A DNA stretch of 18,068 nucleotides from NCBI GenBank assembly GCA_035354275.1, contig DAOQAU010000033.1:1-18068 (forward strand), read 5' to 3'. The notes beneath the pieces are model-generated. The model worked only from the letters and a program-made list of their open reading frames with translations. It made no database searches and was not told the DNA's origin. Shown piece after piece: positions 7,698-13,842 of this stretch. A program made the position numbers and the translations under genes. This DNA is from DAOQAU01 sp035354275. GTDB lineage: Bacteria; Cyanobacteriota; Vampirovibrionia; Gastranaerophilales; Gastranaerophilaceae. Each line of letters starts with the position of its first letter. The stretch's first letter is position 1.

Positions 7698-7715
7698 TTA
7701 ATACTTTGTTACATT
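7698..7715. repeat. 18-nt sequence, copy 1 (identical to 13779-13796)
   Basis: TTAATACTTTGTTACATT occurs here, between the kinase-like gene and prfA, and again between the 120-residue NFTGL gene and rbfA. It sits 70 bp from the ATG at 7627 (58 bp from the GTG at 7639) on one side and 40 bp before the prfA -10 on the other. It is a candidate regulator site or end of a shared cassette. Confidence 0.7.
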
Positions 7716-7752
7716 AAAAACAGGCTAAAAAACTATATAAAAATTATTTTCT

Positions 7753-7761
7753 TGATATAAT
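7753..7761 (+). promoter_or_regulatory. Extended -10 promoter of prfA
   Basis: TGATATAAT is an extended -10 (TG, one base, perfect TATAAT at 7756-7761). No convincing -35 is seen at 17 bp (CTATAT), which suits an extended -10. Predicted start is near 7768, leaving about 26 nt of leader with GGGAG. Confidence 0.6.
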
Positions 7762-7793
7762 TAAATAAACACTTTTGGGAGAATAAACAAACA

Positions 7794-8873
7794 ATGAAAG
7801 ACATGTTAGACAAAATTTTACAGATAGAACAAAAGTATATGGAATTGGGGGAAACTCTTTCCAAGCCCGAAGTCATACAGGATTATAACAAGTTCAAAGA
7901 ACTTTCAAAACAAAGAAAAGCGATGGAAGAAACCGTCGAACTTTATCATGCCTGGAAAAAAGCGACAGATGCGGTAAAAGAAGCGCAAGAATTGATTTGG
8001 GCAGAAAAAGACGAAGAAATGAAAGAGTTTTTGAAAGCCGAAATGGAAGAAAATGAAGCAAAAATTCCTCAATACGAAGAGCAAATGAAAGTTTTGTTGC
8101 TTCCGAAAGACCCTATGGATGACAAGGATATTATGCTTGAAATCAGAGGCGGAGCAGGCGGCGACGAAGCAAACATTTTTGCAGGCGACCTTTTCAGAAT
8201 GTATATAAAATATTTTGATAAACAAGGCTGGCAGGCACAGCTTTTGAGCAAAACCGATTGTGAAGCGGGCGGGTTTTCTGAAGTTATAGTTTCTGTTAAG
8301 GGAGAAAATGTTTATTCAAAATTAAAATATGAATCCGGAGTTCACAGGGTTCAAAGAGTTCCTGCAACAGAATCTCAGGGCAGAGTTCACACTTCAACTG
8401 CTACAGTTGCGGTTATGCCTGAAATTGACGACGTTGAAGTCGAATTAAGACAAGAAGATTTGGAAATCTCTACAGCACGCTCAGGAGGTGCCGGCGGACA
8501 AAATGTAAATAAAGTTGAAACTGCAGTTCGAGTTGTACATAAACCGACGGGATTAATGGTTTTCTGCACGGAAGAACGCTCTCAATTACAAAACAAAGAA
8601 AGAGCCCTGCAGATTATCAAAACCAGACTTTATGATATGGAAGTTCAAAAACAAATGCAGGAAGTTACGGATTTACGCCGCTCACAGGTGGGAACAGGCG
8701 ACAGAAGCGAGAGGATAAGAACTTATAATTTTCCTCAAGGAAGGCTTACTGACCACAGAATAAATCAGAACCTTAACGTTTGGACTGTAATTGAAGGGGA
8801 GCTGGACGAATTAATAAAACTTTTAATAGAATACGACCAAAAGTTAAAACTTGAAAAACTTGCTAAGGGGTAA
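7794..8873 (+). CDS. prfA: Peptide chain release factor 1
   Basis: A 359-residue class I release factor that reads UAA and UAG and triggers peptide release on the ribosome. The stop-codon-reading tripeptide PAT (190-192) identifies RF1 rather than RF2, and the catalytic loop SGGAGGQNVNKVETAVR has GGQ at 234-236. The acidic coiled N-terminal domain occupies about 1-105; RIRTYNFPQGRLTDHRIN (307-324) is the usual C-terminal family block. The length is standard. The chosen ATG is about 11 nt after GGGAG; ATG 7803 is an alternative. No prmC methyltransferase gene follows, unlike many bacteria. Confidence 0.98.
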   Translation: MKDMLDKILQIEQKYMELGETLSKPEVIQDYNKFKELSKQRKAMEETVELYHAWKKATDAVKEAQELIWAEKDEEMKEFLKAEMEENEAKIPQYEEQMKVLLLPKDPMDDKDIMLEIRGGAGGDEANIFAGDLFRMYIKYFDKQGWQAQLLSKTDCEAGGFSEVIVSVKGENVYSKLKYESGVHRVQRVPATESQGRVHTSTATVAVMPEIDDVEVELRQEDLEISTARSGGAGGQNVNKVETAVRVVHKPTGLMVFCTEERSQLQNKERALQIIKTRLYDMEVQKQMQEVTDLRRSQVGTGDRSERIRTYNFPQGRLTDHRINQNLNVWTVIEGELDELIKLLIEYDQKLKLEKLAKG

Positions 8874-8911
8874 GGGTAAATATAATTATTTAAACATTGA
8901 GAGGTATAATT

Positions 8912-9418
8912 ATGGAAGATGATAAATGTGAAGGTTGTAGATATTTATTAGAGAAACATTTTCAATATTATCAAACTCAATATATTGAAAGTTCAAAGTA
9001 TACATCTACCATTATAACAGTTGCATATGCTTCATTAATATCCTTTTTGATACTTACATACAATTATATTAACGATTTTGCTTTATTGGTAATTCTTGGT
9101 TTTCTTATTATTTCAATTTTATTGTTTGTAATTCAATTGATTTGGAATATGGAGTTAATGAGAAAAAGTACAGAAATAATGAATGAACTATGGCAAGAAT
9201 ATTGGCAAGAAAAAATTAAGCTTAATGATCTAATTCAAGGAATTTATACAAAAAATAGTGAGGCAAAAAAGGAATTTAATCGCTGGAATAACTTTTTATT
9301 TCAGTGGACTTTGATCACAGGAATACTCTCGGCACTAGTTTTATTAATCTGTATATTTACAACATTAATATCTCCTGTCATGCTGAATTCATTTCAGCAT
9401 CTATCCAGCGTACGCTGA
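8912..9418 (+). CDS. Small membrane protein, three helices, repeat-derived C-terminus
   Basis: Family not recognised; 168 residues from the ATG at 8912, chosen because GAGAGG lies upstream. A TTG at 8897 would add five residues but would begin before that site. The N-terminus has a CEGC motif (6-9), then predicted membrane helices about 32-50, 55-77 and 130-153, with a charged, amphipathic, probably helical middle (80-128). The last 14 residues, PVMLNSFQHLSSVR, are encoded by a palindromic repeat at 9375-9448, so the original C-terminus has been replaced or extended. It follows prfA by 38 bp and may share its transcript. Function unknown. Confidence 0.7.
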   Translation: MEDDKCEGCRYLLEKHFQYYQTQYIESSKYTSTIITVAYASLISFLILTYNYINDFALLVILGFLIISILLFVIQLIWNMELMRKSTEIMNELWQEYWQEKIKLNDLIQGIYTKNSEAKKEFNRWNNFLFQWTLITGILSALVLLICIFTTLISPVMLNSFQHLSSVR

Positions 9419-9448
9419 TGAGATCCTGAAACAAGTTCAGGATGACAG
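9375..9448. repeat. 74-bp palindromic interspersed repeat
   Basis: The ends are CTGTCAT and ATGACAG. Each half holds its own hairpin (ATGCTGAA/TTCAGCAT at 9380-9400, ATCCTGAA/TTCAGGAT at 9423-9443), and the centre is a perfect 12-bp palindrome CAGCGTACGCTG (9406-9417). The 36-nt halves match each other at 28 positions when one is reverse complemented. This layout is like REP/MITE-type elements. The left half is translated as the end of the membrane protein gene. Confidence 0.82.
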
Positions 9449-9483
9449 TGGTTTTGGATGATTAATTTTGATTTGGCGGGGTT

Positions 9484-9594
9484 TCAGGGGTGTCCCCTGA
9501 CGCTTTGGCATTTTGTTCGCGGTTTTTTTCTTTTCTTTCCGTCTGGTTTCTTTTCTTTTTTTGCATCGCAACAAAAAAAGAAAAGAAATGAGAC
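9484..9594. repeat. Compound hairpin repeat with T/A-rich arms
   Basis: Two structures lie side by side. The first is hairpin TCAGGGG-TGT-CCCCTGA (9484-9500). The second is a 16-bp perfect stem of TTTCTTTTCTTTTTTT (9547-9562) with its complement (9573-9588), which extends after a mismatch by GTCT/AGAC (9541-9544 and 9591-9594). A direct repeat of the TTTCTTTTCTTT phrase precedes it. It resembles a dispersed repeat rather than a gene. It could also terminate transcription from prfA and the membrane protein gene. Confidence 0.65.
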
Positions 9595-9668
9595 AACAAA
9601 AAAATAGGTTTATAAAAAATCTACCAAAAAATCCCAAAAATAAAAAAATATTAATATTAAAACTTTTT

Positions 9669-9708
9669 GGATTGCTTCGTCAGAAACGAATTTCTTCCTC
9701 GCAACGAC
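9669..9708 (-). repeat. Half-copy of the GCAATC...TTGCGAG element
   Basis: GGATTGCTTCGTC (9669-9681) and CTCGCAACGAC (9698-9708) match, in reverse orientation, the left arm of the element at 14206-14304 with similar spacing. No partner arm is found on either side, so it is a solitary half. A further fragment, CCCTCGCAACGAC, is at 9745-9756. Confidence 0.7.
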
Positions 9709-9771
9709 GAGCGGGGCATTAAAATTAATCAAAATACATTTACCCCCTCGCAACGACAAAGCAGACAGTCA

Positions 9772-10080
9772 TTAAGCCACTTTAAGTTTATAACCCAATT
9801 CTTTTAAAATCTTCATTACCGTGCTCATTTGAGGCTGAACTTCACCTTTAAAAATAGCGTAAAGATTGCTTCTTGATATACCTGTCTTTTTTGATATTCC
9901 TGAAATACTGTCTTTTGCTTTTATTGCATATTCAAGTGAGTGATAAAACGCTGAAAAATCATTATCTTCCAAATATTCTTCAAGACTTACGGTTAACCAA
10001 TCACGTATATCATCTTCTGTTTTCAAACTATCTGATATTAAATTTTCTAATTTTCCTGTATTTTTAATTTTTTTAGTCAT
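9772..10080 (-). CDS. Xre/HigA-type antitoxin of a type II toxin-antitoxin pair
   Basis: A 102-residue DNA-binding antitoxin of the 'addiction module antidote' family (COG3636 type), which would neutralise the upstream toxin and repress the shared promoter. The helix-turn-helix is visible near the C-terminus: SGISKKTGISRSNLYAIFKG, then PQMSTVMKILKELGYKL. The N-terminal part (DDIRDWLTVSLEEYLEDND) matches the family's toxin-contacting segment. The ATG at 10080 is chosen because GGAGA lies 7 nt upstream and it overlaps the toxin stop by 8 bp, typical of coupled pairs. A TTG at 10101 lacks such a site. Toxin-first order is usual for HigBA-like modules. An intact pair is likely. Confidence 0.9.
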   Translation of the reverse strand: MTKKIKNTGKLENLISDSLKTEDDIRDWLTVSLEEYLEDNDFSAFYHSLEYAIKAKDSISGISKKTGISRSNLYAIFKGEVQPQMSTVMKILKELGYKLKVA

Positions 10081-10396
10081 TTTCTTGTCTCCATTGTTCA
10101 AGTAATTCTTTTGCTTTTACAATATCTTTTGATTGAGTTGATTTATTCCCGCCATTTATTAAAAGTAAAATTACATTATTAATTTCTGTATAATATATTC
10201 TATAGCCCGGACCAAACATAAACCTTAATTCTGATATTTCATCGTCAATTTTTTTGAAATCCCCCAAATTTCCTTCTTCAATCCTTATAAGCCTTTGCAA
10301 AATCCTTTTGGCAACAATTTTATCTAGAGATTTTAGCCAATCCTTTAAAGGTTCTTTTCGATTGAGTTTTAAATATAATACTTTACGTTTGTCCAT
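10073..10396 (-). CDS. RelE/HigB-like toxin (addiction module killer protein)
   Basis: A 107-residue toxin of the RelE/ParE superfamily, 'addiction module killer' group (COG3657 / TIGR02683 type). The family blocks are visible: GDFKKIDDEISELRFMFGPGYRIYY (71-residue area, core LRFMFGPGYRIYY), then VILLLINGGNKSTQSKDI and a final KAKELLEQW. Relatives cleave mRNA at the ribosome; whether this one does is not shown. No ribosome binding site precedes the ATG. A TTGACT-17 bp-TACACT promoter places the transcript start at or next to the A of the ATG, suggesting a leaderless message. The downstream antitoxin has a good ribosome binding site, which would favour antitoxin excess. Confidence 0.9.
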   Translation of the reverse strand: MDKRKVLYLKLNRKEPLKDWLKSLDKIVAKRILQRLIRIEEGNLGDFKKIDDEISELRFMFGPGYRIYYTEINNVILLLINGGNKSTQSKDIVKAKELLEQWRQEND

Positions 10397-10402
10397 AATT
10401 AT

Positions 10403-10431
10403 AGTGTACTATATATAGTACACAAAGTCAA
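10403..10431 (-). promoter_or_regulatory. Toxin-antitoxin promoter with 20-bp palindromic operator
   Basis: On the minus strand TTGACT (10431-10426), a 17-bp spacer and TACACT (10408-10403) predict a start at about 10396, the toxin ATG. The 20-bp perfect palindrome at 10404-10423 (half-site GTGTACTATA) fills the spacer and most of the -10, as expected for a TA autorepressor operator. A TATAAT at 10403-10398 is too close to the ATG to serve this gene. Confidence 0.75.
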
Positions 10432-10445
10432 GTGTAAAAATATTG

Positions 10446-10454
10446 TGTTATACT
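10446..10454 (+). promoter_or_regulatory. Extended -10 promoter of rnpM-infB, leaderless start
   Basis: TGTTATACT is an extended -10 (TATACT at 10449-10454). The expected start, 6-7 nt downstream, coincides with the ATG at 10461. It lies only about 20 bp beyond the toxin-antitoxin operator palindrome, so the two divergent promoters are almost superimposed. Confidence 0.55.
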
Positions 10455-10460
10455 TTCTTT

Positions 10461-10718
10461 ATGAAAAAAGAAGTATTGCGCAAATGTATCGGATGTTTTG
10501 AGAGCAAAAACCGCGACGGAATGATTAAAATCACCCGCCAACACAGTTCAAATGAAATATTTATTAACCCTAATTCAAAAATATTTGGCAGATCCGTATA
10601 TCTTTGCTATAATAATTCTTGTATAGAGAACTCTTTGAAAAAAAACAAATTGGCAAAATTCTTAAAAGCGAATTTTAACGAGGAATTCAAAGAAAGGTTA
10701 AGAACTATGATTAGTTAA
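10461..10718 (+). CDS. rnpM: RnpM/YlxR-family RNA-binding protein (DUF448)
   Basis: An 85-residue member of the YlxR family, a small nucleic-acid-binding protein normally encoded between nusA and infB and reported in Bacillus to modulate RNase P. Visible signature: LRKCIGC near the start, a central IFINPNSKIFGRSVYLC (GRxxYLC) and a lysine-rich C-terminal part (KKNKLAKFLK). The ATG at 10461 has no ribosome binding site; an in-frame TTG at 10443 lacks one too. The promoter position suggests a leaderless transcript. infB follows after 16 bp. rimP and nusA, usually upstream, are absent; the toxin-antitoxin pair and repeats occupy that side. Confidence 0.9.
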   Translation: MKKEVLRKCIGCFESKNRDGMIKITRQHSSNEIFINPNSKIFGRSVYLCYNNSCIENSLKKNKLAKFLKANFNEEFKERLRTMIS

Positions 10719-10734
10719 TGACAGATAGGAAAAT

Positions 10735-13218
10735 ATGCAAATGACCTTAGACACCATGAGAGTAAATGAACTGGCGAAAGAGCTTAATCTCACAAACAAA
10801 GAGATTATAGACAAATTTGCACAACTATCGATTGTTATCAAATCACATTCAAGCACCGTAACAGGCGACCAGATTAAAAAATTAAAAGATTTTATAGAAG
10901 CGGGTTCAAAAGTTGAAGTCAAAAAACCAAAAGCCTTCATTGTAAAAAAAGTTAGAACAGAAGCCCCTGCCGAACCTCCAAAAGAGGAAGAAAAACCTAT
11001 CGTAAAAGCAGAAATTGAAAAGCCCAAGATAGAAGTTGTAAAAACTGTTCCAAACAGACTTGAAATAGTAAGAAAAGCCCCTGCTCAAAGGGAATTTCCA
11101 AGCAGACCGTCTGCGCCTATTCACAAAAAACCTCAGGAAAAAATTGAAAAATCCACCCAAACAAAAGATGAAGCCGAAACATCAACAGAGATTTCAACCG
11201 AGAAAAAAACTGACGGTGCTGTTGTCGAAAAAACCGAAAGAAGACAGCCAATCCAGCGTCACATAATTTCTCAGGACATTTACAACAACAAGGGCGGAAT
11301 AAAAAGAAAAGTAGAAAAAACAAAGCAAAAAGTTTTTACAACAAAAGAAGAAGAACAAGAGCGAATTTCACTAGAAAAAGCTGCCGCTCAAAAACATAAA
11401 AAAAGAAGTCAACGCGAAGAAGAAGTCGAACAAGTAACAAAGCTTGTTGTAAATCAGCCTATGACAATAAGCGAACTTGCTGTAAAAATTCAAAAAACAC
11501 CTGCAGAAATTGTTAAATTTCTTATGCTGCAAGGGGTTATGGCAACTGTAAATCAGCTTATTGATGTTGAAACAATCAAAAAAGTTTGCAATGAATTTGA
11601 ACTGGAAGTCTTAGATGAAGATTTGGAAGCTTTTGTTGAACAGGAATTGGAAAAAGAAGAGAAAGCCAAAGCACTTCAAGCCGTTGATAAAAAATTATTA
11701 AAACCCAGAGCTCCGGTTGTGAGCATTATGGGGCACGTTGACCATGGTAAAACCACTTTGCTTGACAGTATCAGGGCTTCAAAACACAAAATTGTAGCAA
11801 CCGAAGTCGGCGGAATTACCCAGTCAATCGGTGCTTATACAGTTTTTGTTGACAAGAAAAAAGTTGTATTTATTGACACCCCCGGCCACGAAGCCTTTAC
11901 GGAAATGCGTGCCCGCGGTGCAAAATCTACCGATATAGCAATTCTTGTTGTAGCCGCAGATGACGGAATTATGCCTCAAACAATTGAAGCGATAAGCCAC
12001 GCTAAAGCAGCTGAAACACCTATTATTGTTGCGGTAAACAAAATTGATAAAGAAGGTGCAAACCCTGACAGAGTTTTGCAACAATTAACAGAACACGGGC
12101 TTGTTCCTGAAGAATGGGGCGGTGAAACCATAGTGGTAAAAGTATCCGCGCTTAACGGAACAGGCATAGACGAATTGCTTGAATATATTCTGCTTCTTGC
12201 AGAAATGGCTGATTTAAAGGCAAACCCCAAAGCACACGCTTCAGGTGTTGTTATCGAAGCAAATCTTGACAAAGGAAAAGGTCCTGTTGCAACGCTTTTG
12301 GTGCAAAACGGAACTTTAAGAGTAGGAAATTGTCTTGTAGTAGGAAGTGTCGGCGGAAGAGTAAGAGCGCTTCTTTCAGATGCGGGAGAAAGGGTTGCAA
12401 AAGCAGAGCCTTCAACTCCTGTTGAAATTTTAGGGCTCACGGAAGTGCCCCAAGCAGGCGATTATTTTGAAGTTCTTGATAACGAAAAAGCAATGAAATC
12501 AATCGTTGACAAACGCAAAGAAAATGAACGCTCAAGGAGGCTTGATGCAATGCTTCCTGCGCATATCAGAAAAGAATCGGCAGCAGGCGACGAGGGCATC
12601 ACTCAGCTTAATTTGATAATAAAAGCAAACACTCACGGCTCAGCTGAGGCTGTAGCACAAGCTGTTGCGCAGCTTGAATCAAAAGAAATTGCCACAAAAA
12701 TTATTCACGTCGGAGTCGGCGATATATCAGAAGCCGATGTAATGCTTGCTTCTGCCAGTGGGGCTATAATTTTGGGATTTACCGTAAAGGAAGATTCCAA
12801 CGCACTTGCCGCAGCAGAAAAAGAAGGCGTTGTAATCAAAAAATACGATATTATTTATCAGGTTTTGGAAGATTTGGAAAAAACAATGCTTTCGCTCCTG
12901 CAGCCTGAAATCAAACATGTTGAAATCGGTAAAGCCGAAGTCAGACAAATATTTACCATCGGAAAAACAGCTAAAATCGCAGGATGTTATGTTACAGAAG
13001 GCAAAATCCAAAGAGGAAAAACCGCTGTTCTTATGCGTGACGGTGAAGAGATATTCAAAGGCGTAATCGACCAATTGAAACGCTTTAAGGATGACGTTAA
13101 AGAGGTTAAAGAAGGCTTTGAATGCGGAATTTCTTTTGCTAAATTCAACGACATTCAAGAAGGCGATATCATAGAAGTTTCCACAACAGAAGAAATCGAA
13201 CGGGTTAGTTTAGATTAA
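10735..13218 (+). CDS. infB: Translation initiation factor IF-2
   Basis: An 827-residue GTPase that brings fMet-tRNA to the 30S subunit and promotes subunit joining. An N-terminal IF2_N segment (about 7-56, VNELAKELNLTNKEIIDK) is followed by a long lysine/glutamate/proline-rich linker (about 60-235) and a second IF2_N segment (about 240-290). The G domain begins near 325: GHVDHGKT (333-340), GGITQSIGAY (switch I), DTPGHEAF (switch II), NKID (435-438), SALNGTG. The C-terminal domains include GKAEVRQIF and the fMet-tRNA-binding end (GECGISF-like FECGISF). The ATG follows AGGAAAAT; ATG 10741 or 10753 are alternatives. It is co-transcribed with rnpM and ends at a strong hairpin. Confidence 0.98.
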   Translation: MQMTLDTMRVNELAKELNLTNKEIIDKFAQLSIVIKSHSSTVTGDQIKKLKDFIEAGSKVEVKKPKAFIVKKVRTEAPAEPPKEEEKPIVKAEIEKPKIEVVKTVPNRLEIVRKAPAQREFPSRPSAPIHKKPQEKIEKSTQTKDEAETSTEISTEKKTDGAVVEKTERRQPIQRHIISQDIYNNKGGIKRKVEKTKQKVFTTKEEEQERISLEKAAAQKHKKRSQREEEVEQVTKLVVNQPMTISELAVKIQKTPAEIVKFLMLQGVMATVNQLIDVETIKKVCNEFELEVLDEDLEAFVEQELEKEEKAKALQAVDKKLLKPRAPVVSIMGHVDHGKTTLLDSIRASKHKIVATEVGGITQSIGAYTVFVDKKKVVFIDTPGHEAFTEMRARGAKSTDIAILVVAADDGIMPQTIEAISHAKAAETPIIVAVNKIDKEGANPDRVLQQLTEHGLVPEEWGGETIVVKVSALNGTGIDELLEYILLLAEMADLKANPKAHASGVVIEANLDKGKGPVATLLVQNGTLRVGNCLVVGSVGGRVRALLSDAGERVAKAEPSTPVEILGLTEVPQAGDYFEVLDNEKAMKSIVDKRKENERSRRLDAMLPAHIRKESAAGDEGITQLNLIIKANTHGSAEAVAQAVAQLESKEIATKIIHVGVGDISEADVMLASASGAIILGFTVKEDSNALAAAEKEGVVIKKYDIIYQVLEDLEKTMLSLLQPEIKHVEIGKAEVRQIFTIGKTAKIAGCYVTEGKIQRGKTAVLMRDGEEIFKGVIDQLKRFKDDVKEVKEGFECGISFAKFNDIQEGDIIEVSTTEEIERVSLD

Positions 13219-13247
13219 AGTATAAGATTATAAGTTAATGAGTTTAT

Positions 13248-13292
13248 AACAAAGGCGGGAAAATTTTTTGAAAAAATTTTCCCGCCTTTGTT
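13248..13292. terminator. Terminator after infB (45-bp near-complete palindrome)
   Basis: AACAAAGGCGGGAAAATTTTTT, one central G, then its exact complement: 22-bp arms with effectively no spacer, so a working loop must open from the TTTGAAA centre. The plus-strand follow-on is AAATTATTT. It is placed to end rnpM-infB and possibly also the convergent 120-residue gene. Confidence 0.8.
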
Positions 13293-13334
13293 AAATTATT
13301 TAGGTACGTAAAACGCATCTTACGACTTACGCCA

Positions 13335-13697
13335 CTATATTTTAAAGTTTATAGTATGATCAACAAAAAAGTTTTGTCCACCGCCCAATCCATTTATAAG
13401 GTCGTCGCTTTCCGTATAATTTTTGTATAAGTCTTTTAACTGATTATGTAGTCTTCTGTCTTCAGTCGTTACAAATTCATCGCCAATTTTTTGAGCTTTG
13501 TCAAAAATAGCACTATATAATCTGTCTTTAATTGAAGTTCCGCCATTTGTCCTTACATTATAGCCAAAAGTACCTTCAGGAATTTCTTTTAACTGTAGAA
13601 TTAATTTGTTAGCAATTCTTCTAAAAGACTTGCCCTCTTTTAATCCGGTAAAATTTTGTTTTGATTGATAATCAGCGTTGATTGAATTGGTCAACAT
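13335..13697 (-). CDS. Small NFTGL-tagged protein of unknown function
   Basis: 120 residues, not recognised. The N-terminus MLTNSINADYQSKQNFTGLK carries NFTGL at 15-19, the same pentapeptide with the same codons as in the kinase-like gene at 6056-7627. The middle (SFRRIANKLILQLKEIPEG, TSIKDRLYSAIFDKAQKIGDEF, RRLHNQLKDLYKNY) looks helical and basic, and the end (GLGGGQNFFVDHTINFKI) is polar. No signal peptide or membrane helix is seen. The ATG is well supported by AGAGGTATAAAA. It lies in reverse between infB and rbfA, genes that are normally adjacent, and 81 bp from the shared 18-nt sequence. The short tag may be a sorting or export signal, which is speculation. Confidence 0.75.
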   Translation of the reverse strand: MLTNSINADYQSKQNFTGLKEGKSFRRIANKLILQLKEIPEGTFGYNVRTNGGTSIKDRLYSAIFDKAQKIGDEFVTTEDRRLHNQLKDLYKNYTESDDLINGLGGGQNFFVDHTINFKI

Positions 13698-13778
13698 TTT
13701 TTATACCTCTTTCTAAAAATTAATAAACAATAATATCTATATGGTTAAAAACCAAAAATACATTTTTTTGCTAGTGAT

Positions 13779-13796
13779 TTAATACTTTGTTACATT
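13779..13796. repeat. 18-nt sequence, copy 2 (identical to 7698-7715)
   Basis: TTAATACTTTGTTACATT lies 81 bp before the reversed NFTGL gene start and 21 bp before the rbfA -10. A related core TTGTTACA is at 17950-17957, upstream of the reversed coiled-coil gene. Confidence 0.7.
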
Positions 13797-13814
13797 GTAT
13801 TATAAACTTGTTTT

Positions 13815-13823
13815 TGATAAAAT
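13815..13823 (+). promoter_or_regulatory. Extended -10 promoter of the rbfA operon
   Basis: TGATAAAAT (TG, one base, TAAAAT at 13818-13823). Predicted start is near 13830, giving a short leader that still includes AAAGGAAT before the ATG. The same TTTTTGATAAAAT phrase recurs at 17984-17995. Confidence 0.5.
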
Positions 13824-13842
13824 CAAAGTAAAGGAATAATTT

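Larger units (their letters stand above)
9449..9771. other. Gene-free accessory stretch made of repeats
   Basis: No supported gene. The stretch contains the compound hairpin (9484-9594), an A-rich tract (9595-9660), a half-copy of the 14206-14304 element (9669-9708) and a shorter fragment of it (9745-9756). The open frames here are low complexity (K/N/F-rich), run through the hairpin arms, and lack ribosome binding sites. Confidence 0.7.

Noticed and set aside
9437..9637. Minus-strand 66-residue open frame
   Set aside because: It is the antisense reading of the same hairpin repeats, with runs of K and F caused by the A/T arms.
9513..9722. Plus-strand 69-residue open frame
   Set aside because: It runs through the T/A-armed hairpin and the half-repeat, has low-complexity K/F/N composition and no ribosome binding site.
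9375..9756. CRISPR array
   Set aside because: The repeats are different palindromic families with no regular repeat-spacer period and no cas genes nearby.
10398..10403. TATAAT as the toxin gene -10
   Set aside because: It ends 1 nt from the ATG, so the transcript would start inside the coding region. TTGACT-17-TACACT fits better.
11976..12440. 154-residue minus-strand open frame inside infB
   Set aside because: It lies opposite the highly conserved IF-2 G domain and has no ribosome binding site; it is a codon-bias shadow.
12727..13158. 143-residue minus-strand open frame inside infB
   Set aside because: It is antisense to the conserved C-terminal IF-2 domains, with cysteine/phenylalanine-rich shadow composition.
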